A DNA stretch of 64,000 bases from Eonycteris spelaea (lineage: Eukaryota; Chordata; Mammalia; Chiroptera; Pteropodidae). The translations under genes and the position numbers were made by a program. Each line of letters starts with the position of its first letter. The stretch's first letter is position 1. The notes below the pieces were generated by a model. It ran no database searches. It saw only the letters and a program-made list of their open reading frames with translations, and had not been told where the DNA came from. The stretch spans positions 62,001 to 126,000 of the forward strand of contig PUFA01000564.1 of the NCBI GenBank assembly GCA_003508835.1, in the 5' to 3' direction. Shown in pieces: positions 47,201 to 59,944 of the stretch.

Positions 47201-50200
47201 CGACCCCGGTCCCGAACGGACACGTGCCCAGTGTGCAGGTGTTTACCCCGCCACAGCCTCCTCCTGATCTGTCGTGTGTCCTTTGAATTTTCTGACCAGC
47301 CGGAGAGCGGAGGGGGAGGGAGTTGTCCATTCCTGACCACTGCCGCCGGCTTAGGAAGAACTGGGATGGGGCCGGCGGTCTCGGGGTGCTGACGGTCCCC
47401 AGCAGCTGCAGGCAGAGCCCCCAGGGCCCCTCCCTCGTGGGGGGGGCACCAGCAGGATGCCCACGGCACGCCCACCAGGCTGGAGAATGGGAATGTCCAC
47501 AGGTGGGTGGTCCTCTGGGGACAGGGCCAGGCAGGGGGGCTGACAGGCTGGGAGAGTCCCCCAGGGGGCGCCCTGTGGAGCAAAGGGTCCCTGCGTGAGG
47601 AGTGATGGGCACTTCCCGGCTGTTGCTGTGCCGAGGGCCCTACTTCATTCACCACAGGGAGAGGTGTAGACTGCCCCCAGGCACGGAGGGGCGCATGACG
47701 CCCCCCGAGGCTGTGCAGGGGGAAGCAGAGGGTGCAGGCTCGTGCATCCCGGGGAGGGTGGTGTGTGGGGCCCCACGGGTATCTGGGGCCAGGCCAAGAC
47801 CCAGACAGGTGCCGCCCGGGGGCCAGATAGCCACGGGGCATGCTGACCCCCGAGTTGGTGCTGGGGTAGTGAGGGTGCCTGTCCCCCCAGTGCAGACCCT
47901 GCGGACCGGGCAGGGGCGCACCTGGGGGGAAAGGGGATGGCACCCCACCCCTCAAGGGGTCGCCCTCCGAGTGGGCGTGGGCACACACAGGCACACTCAC
48001 ACGCATGTGCGGCCCCACACCTCACACACGCGCACAGGCTCACACGCCGCCCTCCAGGACGGACGGTGGGCTCCGGTCGCCCTCTGCTGGTGGCTGTTGG
48101 CGTTGGCCTGCCACCCTCCTCACAGCCTTGCGTGACCCGTCACACTGGTGGGCCTGGGGTCTGGCCCAGCAGGCTCTGCTGGGGCAGGACACGGAGACCC
48201 TCACCACACACCCAAGCGGGTGGGGGCAAGGTCCCCACATGCCCCCAGAGCCCAGAGGAACCACCAAGGTGGGTGGCCCGTGCAGGGCTTGGGGCGGTGC
48301 TGGGGTGGACCCTACCCAGGGGTCTTGGGGGTCCCCAAGTTCCCCGTGGCTGTACCAAGCCTTCCTTTCCTGCAGATGTTCAGAGGGGAGCTCCAGCTGA
48401 CCCCTAGACACAGGCGGCCAGGGCTCCAGCCCCACAGCCCACGAGAACCCCGGTGACTCCTGTGCTTGCCCTCCGTCCCCAGCCTCCAGCCCTCTGGGGA
48501 CCCCATTCGAGGACTAGGGGCGGGGTTTCCTCAGCATGTCTGGGACTTGGGGGCATGCCGCCCCTCACCATCTCCGCCCAAATCTGCTTCTGCTCACCTT
48601 GACCCCCCACTCTCTTGGGGCCCTGTCCTCACCCCCAGACCTGATCAAACCCTGGGGATGTCCGCAAGTGTCACTGCCCCAAGCCTGTGACCCGGGCACG
48701 GGCTGCGCCCACAGGGCCCCCAGGCCTGCTTTCTGAGGACCAGGATCTGCAGAGTGGGCGTTGTGGGGTGCGGATTCCCACTCAGGAGCCGGGCCTGCGC
48801 CTGCATATTTACTGAATCCCTAGCAAGTCTGGGGGTGCCGGAGGGGCAGGATCAGCAGGGCGGTGGGAGGTCCCAGGGGGGGCTGGTTCCCTCCCCCACG
48901 GCCCGTCCTCCTGGCTTCTCAGAGGCCCCGGGTCACTTTAGCACAGGCTGCGAAGCCTCAGCGGCTGCCCCTGCGGTGGCAGACCCAGGGGCGAGGCCGG
49001 CCGTCTCCATGGGGCTGCAGCCGGACGGGGTGGGTGGGAGCTTGGCCGGCCTCGCCCCCTGCCCCCAGGGAGAGGGCACTCCCAGCAAGGCCCCTCCGGC
49101 CAAGGCCAGGCTAGAGACTCTGGGTGTGGCCAGTCCAGCTCACTGCAGGTGGGGACAGGCCACATGAGAGAAGGGGTGACATGAGGTGACACCCTCTGAG
49201 TGGCCAGCCTGGGCGGGCCCCTCCGGCCTAGTTGGTCCTAGTTGGTGCTGCTGTTGGGGGCAGCCGAGGGGTGGTGCCTGAGGCCCCGCACCCCCAGCCG
49301 GCCATGCACCTGCCTCCCAGGCGCCCCCTCCTGGGCCTCCACCCAGGGCAGGTGGGGGCAGGACGTGGTGACCCCACAGACCGGTGGCACGCCAGCTGTG
49401 TGTGGAGCCTGCCGAGGGTGGGGCCAGGGCATGCAGCGGGCCGCCAGGCCCCCCACTGGGCTGCACTCCACCCGCCCCCTCCAGGCACCCCAGCTGTTTG
49501 GTGCCCCCTCCCCGCAGGGCTGGGGGCAAGTGGCAGGTGAATGTCCACACCTCACCTCTCAACCCAACCCCAGCTCATAGCTGTGCCTGTTGGACCGGCT
49601 CCCAGGTGACCTTACCTGTGGCTGGAGACCTGGGGTCCAGCAGGGGCAGCCTGGGGGCTCTCTCAGTCTCTGCCTCTCAGGTCCCCTGGGAGGGGCTCCT
49701 GGGTGCCAAGGACCCTCCTGGCTGTGGAGGAGATGCCTGCTGGCCCCCACCCATTGCTCCGGGCCTGAGGGCAGCCGGTCCCCTGGGGGCCGCCTGGGCC
49801 CTGACTGAAGGGAGTGGTCTGCTGGGTTTGTCCCCTGCAGGGGGACATGGCAGGGACAAGGAGCGCCCTCCCAGCTGGCCCGCGGAAGCCCTGCTTGGAG
49901 CTGCCCCTAGGGCCCAGCGTAGCGTGTCCTGTCTCGTTCGGTGGCTGACATGGCGAGTGGCTGGGACTCCCGACCCTAACCCTCCCCCCGCTCCCCTGCC
50001 TACCACCCTGTCCCAAATCTGCACCCCAAGCCCCTGCTCGAACCCCTTTGCCCTAGCACTTGGGCCCTCAAACCCAGGCCTGTGCCCCAAACCCTGAGTC
50101 CTAACCCCTCACCCCCAACCTCCCTCCCCAGGCCAAGCTGTCTGGGCTGACCCCTGATTGACCTCACCCATTCCCCTCCCCCCCCGGCTCCGGGGAGGCT

Positions 50201-51440
50201 ACACCCCGAGTGTGTGACTGCCAGGCACAACAGGCACCGGCCACAGCCTGGGCTTTGGAGGGCGCTGTGCTGCAGAGCGGCTGGGCCCTCCACCCCCGCG
50301 CCCTGTGACGCTGCCGCTGGCCGGGCCCTGCATCCCTGGGAGGTGACCCGCAGACACCTCCGCCCGCCCCCCCCCCCGAGCTGCCTGGGCCCCCGCAGCC
50401 CTGGCCGGCCCGGAAGGTGCCAGGTGGCAGAGCTGGGCCCGCTCCAGGAACAGGACCTGGCCATAAACCAGGGCGCGGCCGGGTCGCGGCCGGACGGCGG
50501 CCCTCCCCGGGGCTTTCCCCCATTTCCCCCAGCCTGGCCCCCAGCTGTCGGCCTTTCCCAGAAGTGGGATTTTGTTTGTTCCTTGAAGGAGCTGGTGGCC
50601 TCGCCTGCCCAAGCCCTAGGAGGCGGCTGCAGGCACCCACCCACCAGGGCGCACAGGCCTGGAGAGGCTGCCTGAGCAGGCGGGGGAACTGAGTCCCAGA
50701 CGGGCCAGAGCAGATGCTCAGCTGCCAGTCAGGCAGCCCCAAGCTGGGCCTGGGGCCCAGGCGCTCACCAGTGCCATGGCCCAGTCCCACAGCCCGGCCT
50801 CGTCTTGGACCGACGGACATGATGGTCAGCTGAGACGGAAGTGACCACTCCCATCGGTTTTCGTGTCTGTCGAGAGGGGCCGTGCACGTGTGTGAGGGGC
50901 CCCAGCGCTTCCCCCGGCGTCTGCTGGCCGTCCCTGGGCCGGATCCCCAGCCAGGCACCCGAATTCTCCCGGGCAACTCTATAACATTCGCAGGTGACAA
51001 ATCATCTCAGCCACTCCCTGGCATGGTCCGCAAATTCACTGCGGTCCCCGGGACACTTTTGGGGCGCTGTGAGTCCTAAACTATTTCATGAGGAGACTGA
51101 GAAGTGCCGTCCTCCTCCGCTGGGCTCAGGTGCACAGCAGGGCGGAGCCCCAGGGGGCGAGGCCATCGACTGCTCGGCAAGGTGGGTCCCCAGTGTTGCC
51201 CCCTCTCGCCTGCCACATGCTCCCAGGAAAAGAAGCGCCAGCGCCAGGGGGCGTCCGGATGAACCAGCAACGCGCTCCCGCCCCGCCCCTCGTCCCGCCT
51301 GCAGGTGCGGAACTGGTGTCACCCAGGAGGTGGCCTGGTGTGGCGGCCGGAGCAGGAGCTGGCCCAGCCGCTGACCACGGGCGCGCACTGACTCCTGGGG
51401 CCTCCACCAGTTTCCCGCTGTTCCCGCTGCTCCTGGTCCA
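44256..51440. other. Intergenic DNA with GATA-type clusters, no gene
   Basis: GC-rich unique sequence. Paired GATA motifs occur at 44393-44398 and 44435-44440 (agataa, cgataa), at 46202-46209 with an inverted partner at 46243-46249, and singly at 46676-46680. A CA-rich patch lies near 47985-48060. Traces resembling L2/MIR occur near 48800 and 50685. Open frames here show no domain I know. Confidence 0.55.
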
Positions 51441-51447
51441 TCACTGG

Positions 51448-51512
51448 GACACGCCTCCCGGACACGCCTCCCGGACACGCCTCCCGGACGCGCCGCCCGG
51501 ACGCGCAGCCGG
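51448..51512 (+). repeat. 13-bp tandem repeat x 5
   Basis: GACACGCCTCCCG repeated three times, then two CpG-richer variants (gacgcgccgcccg, gacgcgcagccgg). Confidence 0.92.
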
Positions 51513-51984
51513 AGCCCCAGCTGCGCGGCCGCGTCTCCAGCAGGAGCCACGCGCTCTGCTCACCGAGTTTGTTCTGGAAAACAGTTATTTTTTTGTAAAA
51601 GTGTCATTTATGTTGGCACGTAGTGTGTTTAATACTTTGTTATGAAACTAACACACATTTTAAAACTTTCTCAGTTTCCGTGCCTCGCATGGCAAATTGA
51701 CAGGTGTCGCCCGGGACAGATGTCAAAGCTTGTGGGCCCTTGACGCGTTTTAAGTGTGAGGGTTCCCGAGTCAGGGGAGGTGACCGGTCACCAGGGAGAA
51801 GGGAGGCTGAATCTTCCTGTCCCCTGGGGGTGCCCTTCCTGCCAAGCAGCTCCGAGCATTTTCTGGGGGGCTCTGCCATGGGGAGTGGGGAGGTCACCGT
51901 GAGCAGTGGTGCTGACCCGCCCAGGGCCCCCACCCCACGGGGCTGCCCCCAAGCTGGGCCGCCACAAGGGGTCACAAGCTGGCT

Positions 51985-52690
51985 TCCCTGACCTGCCCTT
52001 ATTTATTTATTACTTAAAATAATTTTTTCCTCTTTTTTAAAAATGATTTTTTGTGTGTGGTATACAGAACATAAAATTCACTATCTTAACCATTTTTAAG
52101 CACATTAGGCACATTCACATGGTTGTCTGCTGTCACCGCCAACTCCAGAACTTCCTCATCTTGGCAAACTGACACTCTGTCCCCAATAAACACTCTCTGC
52201 CCCTCCCCCTCCCCCAGCCCCAGCACTCCACCTAATTCCTGTCTGAACGCGACTCCTCCAGGGACCTTCTGTGAGTGGGAGCACACAGGGCTTGTCCTTG
52301 TGTGTCTGGCTCATTTCGCTCCGCACAGTGTCCCCAAGGTGCATCCATGTTAAAGCAAGTGTCCGAACGTGCCCCCCTTGTAAGGCCGGGCGACACCCCG
52401 CTGTGTGGTGGACCACATGCTGTGTCCATCGTCCATCAGGGGACACTTGGGCTCGGCCCTTCTGCATTTTATCTGCTCCGAACGTGGGGCACAGATATCT
52501 CTTCGCGATGCTCCCTCCACCTCTTTTGGGTCTGGGCCCAGAAGTGGGGTTGCTGGGTCACGTGATAAGGCTATGCTAAATGTTTGGAGGAACTGCCCTG
52601 CCATCCCCACAGCGGCCGCGTCCCGGCCCCCAGCACACGGCGTCCAGCTCCCCACATCCCCCGTGAACTTGCTCTTGGAAACAGCCAGTC
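51985..52690 (-). mobile_element. LINE-1 3' end, antisense, old
   Basis: Matches the reverse complement of L1 ORF2 end/3' UTR in order: CATAAAATTCACTATCTTAA, CATTTTTAAGCACATTAGGC, ACTCCAGAACTTCCTCATCT, GTGTCTGGCTCATTTCGCTC, GGTGCATCCATGTTAAAGCA, GGGGACACTTGGGCTCGG, CCCAGAAGTGGGGTTGCTGG, then the CACAGCGGC landmark near 52610. Some copies of A/T positions have turned to G/C. Confidence 0.9.
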
Positions 52691-54159
52691 GGGGGGGGAT
52701 GAGGCCCTGGCCCTCTGGCTGAGGTCGGTCTCGGGGGGGGGGCAGGGGGGGAGAGGGCAGGGGCGTGGCCCAGGGCCCAGGAGCCCCAGGTGGCTTTTCA
52801 GACCAGGCCCTCTGCTGCCTCATCAGGACGCCAGGCCCCTGCGTCCCTCACTCTCTTTCTCCTCTTCCAGGCGGAGCCCTGTGCCTGGCTTCAGTCCCGT
52901 CAGAGGATAAAGGGGCTGAGCCACCTGCCCCTGGGCACCTGCCAGGGTTGGCATGTTTTTTGTCCCTAGAAGGGCAACTGGAGCTTCCCTGGCTCCAGGG
53001 GTGTCTGTGTGGAGCCCTCGCTGGGACGTGGGCCCAAGTCTCCCTGTCCCGCCAAAATCCGATGGTCCCAGACCCCAACCCAGCAGGCGGGACAGCAGAT
53101 GTGGGTCTGGGCTGGACATTTGCCGTCTTTATGGTGTTCGAGTTTATTGTGCCGTTTAATTGTGCTGGGGTGGAGTGGAGGTGCAGGAAGCAGTGTTTAT
53201 GGCCCTGGGCTGAGCCTGGCGTGGGGCACGCCCTTCCATCTTTACTTTGTGACGGCGTCCTCGGCTGCCTGCCGCGGCTGACACCAGGGAGCCGCTGATT
53301 CACCGCAGGAATTTGGAGGGCCGCCAACCAGGAGGCCCGAGGGTCCTGCTGCCGGCGGAGGTGCAGCCGGTCCCTTCGCCTTCTGAGCACTCTGGGTGGT
53401 GGTTCGTGACAGGGCCTTGGTGGGGCAGGCGGGAGGAAGATGATGACACCGGTTCCGGCTGTGGGCTGGGGTCTGCGGGGCCCCAGCCTCCCCTCCTCCG
53501 GGCGGCCTGGGCCTGCGAACGGGCTGCAGGCAGACAGCAGCAGAGGTGCCGTGACAGGTTCTCTGATGCGGGCTGTGCCTTGGCTCACCTGGCCGGGCCT
53601 TCTCTGCTGAGACAGGTCACGAACAGGTCGCTTCTGGGGGTGCCTCAGTCCACCAGCCAACGCCACGGGCTCTGCGGTCCACCCCACCCACTGCCACCTG
53701 GCCACGGGGAGCTTCCCTCACACGGATGTCCTTCCCAGCCCTGCTGCACCTTCTGGGCCCTTCCGGACAGTGGGCAGGTCTGAGGTGACACACCTGCCCC
53801 GATGTCCCAAACCCGAGACCCCAAGCCGGATCTGGCACTTGGACCTTGCTTGGTGTCCCCGCCCCAAGGCCCCTCCCTCCCACCATCCACGGCAGGGCCC
53901 CCAGCGGTCCAGACCGCCGCCCACCCCCTCCTGTCTCACCCGCCGCCCACCCCGGTCCCAGTGCACTGGCTTCTGTCTGCGAAAGTGGGGAGCAGCGCCT
54001 GCCCCCACCCCACCACCGCGTCGTGCCTCACCCCGGCCTCGAGCCCAGGCCCCACGGGAATGGGCTGGGGTCTGGTGTCGCGCCCGCAGGCCGGGCGTCA
54101 CGTTTTTGGGGAGGTGGTGGACCCACCCCGTGTCCCTGTTTTGATTTCTTCCTTCACAC
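52691..54159. other. Intergenic DNA, nothing recognised
   Basis: GC-rich unique sequence with a G run near 52732-52750 and a short AT-rich patch near 53105-53160. No gene or repeat family identified. Confidence 0.6.
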
Positions 54160-54345
54160 TTAGGAAGCTGTTCAGATAAACGTTTGACTATTTTCTTCTC
54201 ATGCTGTTTCGTGTTTCTGATTTTTTTCCTTATTTTCACCCCATAAGCTTCTCATGTTATCAAAGGCTCTATTTAAACATCACTTAAAATTTTAATTGTT
54301 TCATATGTTTTCGAATAGGCAAAGAGTAGGCACACAGACAGCCCC
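54160..54345. other. AT-rich island
   Basis: About 185 bp of AT-rich sequence (for example TTAAAATTTTAATTGTTTCA near 54283) inside GC-rich DNA. Probably an old transposon fragment; family not assigned. Confidence 0.5.
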
Positions 54346-54464
54346 CTGCTGCCTGCCATCCGTCCTCCCTGTCCCCAGCCAGAGATGACCCTGTAGCTCC
54401 CCAGAGACATTCCTGCCTCCCAGTGGTGGCCGGTGACAGAGGGCCACACGCTGGGAGCTTTGTC

Positions 54465-54690
54465 TCCGGTCCTGGAGGCTGGAAGTCTGAGATCACGGGC
54501 AGGACGGGTCCTGCCCGCCCCGGCTTCTGGGGGCCGGGGCTGGCTCCTGGGCTCGCGGCTGCTCCCCGCGTCTCTGCCTGTGACTGTCTCGCTTGTGAGG
54601 ACGGCCACGGGGCTGAGGCCACCCTAGGCGCAGCAGGACCCACCTCGAGATCCTTCCTAACCACATCACAAACAGCTTTTCCCCAGTGAG
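54465..54690. mobile_element. Old interspersed repeat fragment, family not assigned
   Basis: GGAGGCTGGAAGTCTGAGAT and later ACCTCGAGATCCTTCCTAAC with CACATCACAAACAG are reminiscent of a common mammalian interspersed repeat (GGAGGCTAGAAGTCCGA...CTCGAGATCCTTAACT...). I recognise the pattern but cannot name the family with confidence. Confidence 0.45.
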
Positions 54691-56127
54691 GACAAATGGG
54701 AACAAACAGACGAAGAGGGTGACAACCCTCACCCCGGTTTTCCGACGGTGCAGGGATGAGCAGGGGGTGCGAACTGCCTTTCCGGCGCGGCACTCGGGAG
54801 GCGTGCTGCCTGCCGGCCACCGCGGAGATTGGCGCCGCCTCGAGGGGCCATAAAGGGTGGAGGACGGTAACCCTCTTCCTGTCTGCGCTCGCTCTGTGTG
54901 GGGGCCCCTGCAGCATGGGTCACAGCAGGTGACGGTGACATGGCGCGGTCGGAGGGACCCACGTGTGGCCGAGGTTCCGCGGCTGCACTGTGGTGGCTCG
55001 CGCCTCGGCGAGCGCCGGCGACGGCCTCCAGCCACGGCCCCTCTCGATCCCCAACAGAAACCGGACCAGAAGCCGTTTCCCCCGTCGGCGTGTGCCTCTG
55101 GGGTTTGGGGAGCGAGCACATTTCCGTGTCTGCACTCGGGGTGTGCTTCGGGGCATTTCGGGTGGGGACAGGGCGCCCTGCCTCCCGGCTGGGTCTCTGC
55201 CTGCTTCGGCTCCCTCGAGAGGCTGGACACACCTGTGCTAAGACCCTGCCTGTCCCCAGCCTGAGCTGCATGTGGACCCCTCCTTCCTGCCTCTGCCTGA
55301 GCCCACCCCACTGCGCCCTGCTCGTGGGCCCCTCCGCTGCCTCCCAGGGCGCCGGGCGGCACTGGGCAGGGTGCAGAGGGGCCTCCTGCCCCACATGGCC
55401 CTGCCGGCCACACTAGGGTCCTCCCTGAGTCTCAGTGCCATGGTAAGCGTCCCTCCCCCGGGCCCTGGGGTGTAGCCAGCCGGGCAGTCACTGCACCGTC
55501 ACTCACCACCTTCCAACATGACGGTCCCCATGCTGGGTCCCCTCCACTGAGACGCCTGGTGTGGCTGAGGCTCCTCCGACTTGGCGGAAGTGTCTGTGGC
55601 ACACGGGACGTTCTCCTGGGCTCTGTGGGAGGGGCCCAGCCCAGGCCCCAGGCACCGGAGGGAAGCCACAGGCTTCCTGCTGACCACCGCCCTGCTCCCG
55701 GGCCCTGTGGGGCTGCCTGGCACAGGGCGGCAGGCGGCCAGGGCAGCCGAGCTGCCATCGTGACCCGGCCCCCTCCCACCACAGCCTGGCCGCAAGGCAC
55801 CGTGGGGCAGATGTGGGCGACAATCGGTGGGAGCAGCTCCCGGAGGGCCGGCTGAAGTGTCGCCCAAATCTCTCCAGCGCCGGCCGTTGGGGGCCGTGTC
55901 ATGGCGCTTCCCGTGTCCTTTTCACACACCTCGTCCTGTCCTGAGCCCCTCCCCCGGCACCGCAGAACGCTCCGTGCCCAGAAGGCGCTACTTCCCCAGG
56001 GCCCTGGCTCCTTCTGTTGGAGAGGGGGTTTAGCAGCCAAGGTCTGGGCAGGTGCTTGCCGCCCCGGGCCGGTGTGCGTGTGCCCCGTCGGCGCTAGGAG
56101 AAGCATGTGCACACGCGGCACACGCAT
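54691..56127. other. Intergenic DNA, nothing recognised
   Basis: GC-rich unique sequence; no gene or repeat identified by eye. Confidence 0.6.
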
Positions 56128-56245
56128 CTGTCATCCGTCATCCATCTGTCTGTCTGTCATCTATCTATCACCTATCGATCTATCTATCGTCTCTATCTAT
56201 CGATCATCTATCTATCTATCATCCAGCATCTATTGTCTATCGGCC
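56128..56245 (+). repeat. (ATCT)n microsatellite, interrupted
   Basis: Imperfect ATCT/CTGT/CCAT tetranucleotide tract of about 115 bp with several interruptions (cacctatcgatc). Confidence 0.95.
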
Positions 56246-56884
56246 AATCACCTACTCGGTGCTGGTCGTTTTAACCCAGGGTTGGGCGCTTTGTTCACGC
56301 GGCGAGAGCCGAGTTATATTTGTGACTGGGGCGTCGCGAACCGCACCCCGGGCTCCCTGGTGGCGGCTTCCTGGAAGACACTGTGGGAGGTGAACGCGAA
56401 GAGGTATCTCCTTTCCTTCCCCAGCTTCTTTCAGGGTCCCCGCAGTCACAGAGGGGGCCCCTCCTCCACCTTGGCGCCTTCGGGCACCCAACCCCCTGAG
56501 CGCCCCCGGTCCCCGGGCAGCAGCCCCACACGCCCGTCGCCCCGGGAGCTGGTCCCGCTGGCCCTGCGCCAGGCGCTGGGCCCTGCTCCCCCGGCCGCAG
56601 CGCTGGGCACCAGTCCGTGAGCGCGTGTGCCCGAAACACCCTGTGTGGCTCGCCTCTCTGACCAGGCGGCAGCCGATGTGGGGTGCACTCCGAGGCCAGT
56701 CCAGGCTGGAAAGAGACTAGACGGCAGGGGTGAGGGGGCAAGCGTGTCGTTGGGGTCCCCGGAGCCAGAACCTCGGGGGGGCGGAGGGGCTCGTGCGGCG
56801 TGCGGGGTGCCGCGAAATCGTGCTTGGGGCAACGTCCCGCAGGGAGCAGCTGGCAGAGGGGCGGCCTCACACCGGGACCTCGCC
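56246..56884. other. Intergenic DNA, nothing recognised
   Basis: GC-rich unique sequence between the ATCT tract and the LINE-1 remnant. No gene identified. Confidence 0.55.
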
Positions 56885-59560
56885 TCCCACCTGCGAAGTC
56901 AGACAAGGAAAAGAGGGGCCGATCACGTCCGAAGTAGGCAGAGGAAAGGAACGTGACTGACGAGATGGAGGAGAACCAGTAAGAGGTCACGGGGCCGCAT
57001 TCCAGCCCGGCCCACGGGAGGGGAGGGGACGCCGACCGCCCGTGCTGAGAAGGGACAACGAGGGGAACGTCGCCAACAACTTGCTGCCGATGCGTTTGGC
57101 AGCTGCGGTGCAATGGACGCACTCCCTCGAGAAACGCCATTTACTAAAGCCGACTTGGGAAGAAGAAAAAAACTTGAATATTCAAGAAACTGAGGGGCGA
57201 AAACCTTCCCACGAAGCAAACTCCGGGCCCCGCCGGCTTCACCTGGCGGACGTGCGGGGAAGAAGAGAGGGCAGCTCCGCACAGACTCTCCCAGAACCAC
57301 CGAAAAGGAAGGTGCATTTCTCAACCCCTTCTCCGGGGCCGGGGTGCCCTGATGCCAAAACCGCACGAAGACACCCAAAGGACCGAAAACCACGGACCGA
57401 CGTCCCCCGTGCACACGGACGCCGCCGAGACTCCGCGCCAAGTTTCAGTGAACAGAATCCGGCCCCTTACGAGAGCCACGACTGAGCAAGGGGAAGCACG
57501 TGACCTTCTCGACACCCGCGGAGAAAAGATGAACCGAACTCGGCCCTTTCCTGGCGAAAAAGCTCAGGAAGCCGACAAGGGGGAGCCCACGCCGGATGCC
57601 ACAGGAAAGGAGAGGGAGTCCCCAGGGCAGCGAGACCGGGAAGGTCTCCCCGGGCCGGACGCCATCGCCAGCGCCGTCGGGAAGAGAGACAAATAAAACC
57701 ACCTCGACTGGAAGGAAGAAACGAGCCGTCTCTATTTGCGGACGCTGTGCTCGTTTCCGTAAGAAATTCCGGAGTCTGCAGAAAAGCCACTACATCACGG
57801 GCGGGTTCATCACGGTCGTAGGGCGATACACACAGCCAGGCCCGCTTTTACACCCTGGCGACGATCAGAAACTGAGATAAGAGATGAGGCCATTTACAGT
57901 CGTGTAAGAATCACGCGAGACTCAGAGGCAAATCGGGCAGGAGCCGTGAAGGGCGGTGCGCTGAGCCCCACACACTGCCGAGGGAGTCGGAGACGCAGCC
58001 GGGTGGAGGCGGGAGCCTCGCCCGTGCGCCGGGAGCCTCAAGCTCGCCAGGATTCGGATCTTCCCAAACAGGCCTGCGGCCGGCGCAGGCTCAGACGCTC
58101 CCCAGCGGGCGCTTCGTCGACACGGACAAGCAGATTCTGAAAGTCAGACGGAGGTGCAGGGGCCAGAGGACGGGAACGCGGGCCCGGAAGGGCGCAGAGG
58201 TGGGGCGAACGTCGGCTGGGCCGTGGGCACACAGACAGACAGATGGACCCACGGACGGAACGGGGTCCGGAGATAAACGCGCGGACATCTAAGTGACCGT
58301 CTTCCTTTTCCACGAAGGGGCGAAGGCGGTGCGGTGAGGATGGCCTTGTCGGCGGCAGGTGTGGCGATGCCGGCTGCCCACCTGTCGTGGGGAGGGCTTC
58401 GAGCCACGCCTCACACCGCATGCGAGAATGAACTCAGCGTGGATCACGTGACCCCTCCTGGTGTAAACTTTCTAGAGGAAGACGTAGGAGAAAAGTTGTT
58501 TCATCCAGATCTCTTAAAACCTACGACACAACGTGTCAAAGAGTAAACTGATTAACTGATCTTCATCAAAATGAGAAACGTCAAGTTTTCAAAAAGACAC
58601 TGTTAAGAGAATGAAAAGACAAGCCACCGAGAATATTCACAGGGAACACCTCTGATAACGGCCGGTCGCTGGAACATGTAATAACCCTTCGGGCTCAAGG
58701 AAAAAAACAACGAACACCCAAGTAACCCAAATAGCAGGGGAAGCTTTGTGGGGACACGTCCCCGAAGAGGACACGTGGGTAGCAGAGAAGCACACGCAGA
58801 GACGCTCAGCACCGTTAGCGGTCGGGGGTCGGGTCGGCGGCGGCAGCGAGACCCCCGAGCGCCTCCCTGTGGGTGGCCGTGGCCGTGACGGCCTCACGCC
58901 GCCGCCGGGGACAGCCCGGAGCCCACCCCAGAGCTCGCGGACCAGCGGGGGCACCCCCACCCCGTCTCACCCCTCGCTGCACAGTGAAGGCGAAGGGACC
59001 GGTGCGCACCGCCAGGCGGGGGAATCTCCAGGTGGCGGTGCCGAGTGCGGAACACAGGGCAGGAAAGGGTGGCGGAGCCCGGCTGCCGGCTACTTCCTGC
59101 GTCGGGATGGCGAGAGGGTGCTGCAGACACGCGGTGTCCGGCGGCGGCCACGGCGTCAGGGGCGCCTTTGCGTCAAAATACTGACAGGCGCCTTCGCCGT
59201 GCACTCATCGCGCCCGGAAAAGCTGTTCAAAACGCTCAGAGCTGGCGCTTTAGACGAAGCGTCCTGTTGCTCTGCCGGCGGGTAAATCCAAAGCGGTTTT
59301 CCTGCTGTGACTTGAAATCGCAGCCAGTTTCTCACCGTGATGCTTTAGATTTCAGCAATGAGAGATTTAAAATTGCTCGTGACGGTGTATTTAACTCCGA
59401 AGTACAATGCCGGTAAGAGATTGGCAGTTCCAAGGCTTTTGGGGGGACTCGAATGGGGGGCACTTTTAGGGCAATGAAATTCGCGTGATGCTGTCATGGT
59501 GGGCACCTGACTGCACATTGTCTCAAAACCCAGAGAACTTTGCACACAAAGACTGAACCC
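56885..59560 (+). mobile_element. LINE-1 ORF2 to 3' UTR remnant, sense, strongly GC-shifted
   Basis: Landmarks follow L1 ORF2 order. Near 57210 is a GGCCCCGCCGGCTTCACC version of the conserved PDG-F-T segment. At 57346-57365 is CCCTGATGCCAAAACCGCAC, and near 57725 CTATTTGCGGACGCTGTGC, where intact L1 has the FADD active-site coding sequence. Then CAGATGGACCCACGGACGGA near 58240, AAACTTTCTAGAGGAAGACG near 58468, GAGAATGAAAAGACAAGCC near 58608 and AACCCAAATAGCAGGGGAAG near 58723. A 3'-UTR-like stretch (GCAATGAAATTCGCGTGATG) sits at about 59471-59560. Typical A-rich stretches are replaced by G/C and many CpGs. There is no open frame. Confidence 0.8.
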
Positions 59561-59564
59561 ATCC

Positions 59565-59944
59565 ACCTTCCCGCCCACCCACCCCCACCCATCCATCCAT
59601 CCGTCTGTCCCACCCAGCCACCCGCCATCCATCTATCCGTCTGTCCACCCAGCCACCCACCCACCCACCCGTCCATCCATCCATCTGTCTGTCCACCCAG
59701 CCACCTGCCCATCCATCTATCTGTCTATCCACCCAGCCAGCCACCCACCAGCCCATCTATCCATCTGTCTGTCCACCAGCCACCCGCCCATCCATCCATC
59801 CGTCGTCCACCCAGCCACCCACCCACCTGCCCATCCATCCATCCGTCTGTCCATCCAGCCACCCGCCCATCTATCCATCCGTCTGTCCACCCGGCCACAT
59901 GCCCATCCGTCCACCTGTCACCCACCCACCCCCCCACCGGTGCA
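59565..59944 (+). repeat. CCATCCATC/CCACCCAGCCACC minisatellite
   Basis: About 380 bp of imperfect units (roughly 32 bp) combining CCATCCATCTGTCTGTCCAC and CCAGCCACCCACC. Both strands are open over long distances only because the repeat lacks stops. Confidence 0.95.

Noticed and set aside
56885..59560. Possible undescribed protein-coding gene from several 100-240-codon frames
   Set aside because: Ordered LINE-1 ORF2 landmarks run through it and frames are interrupted; it is a decayed retroelement.
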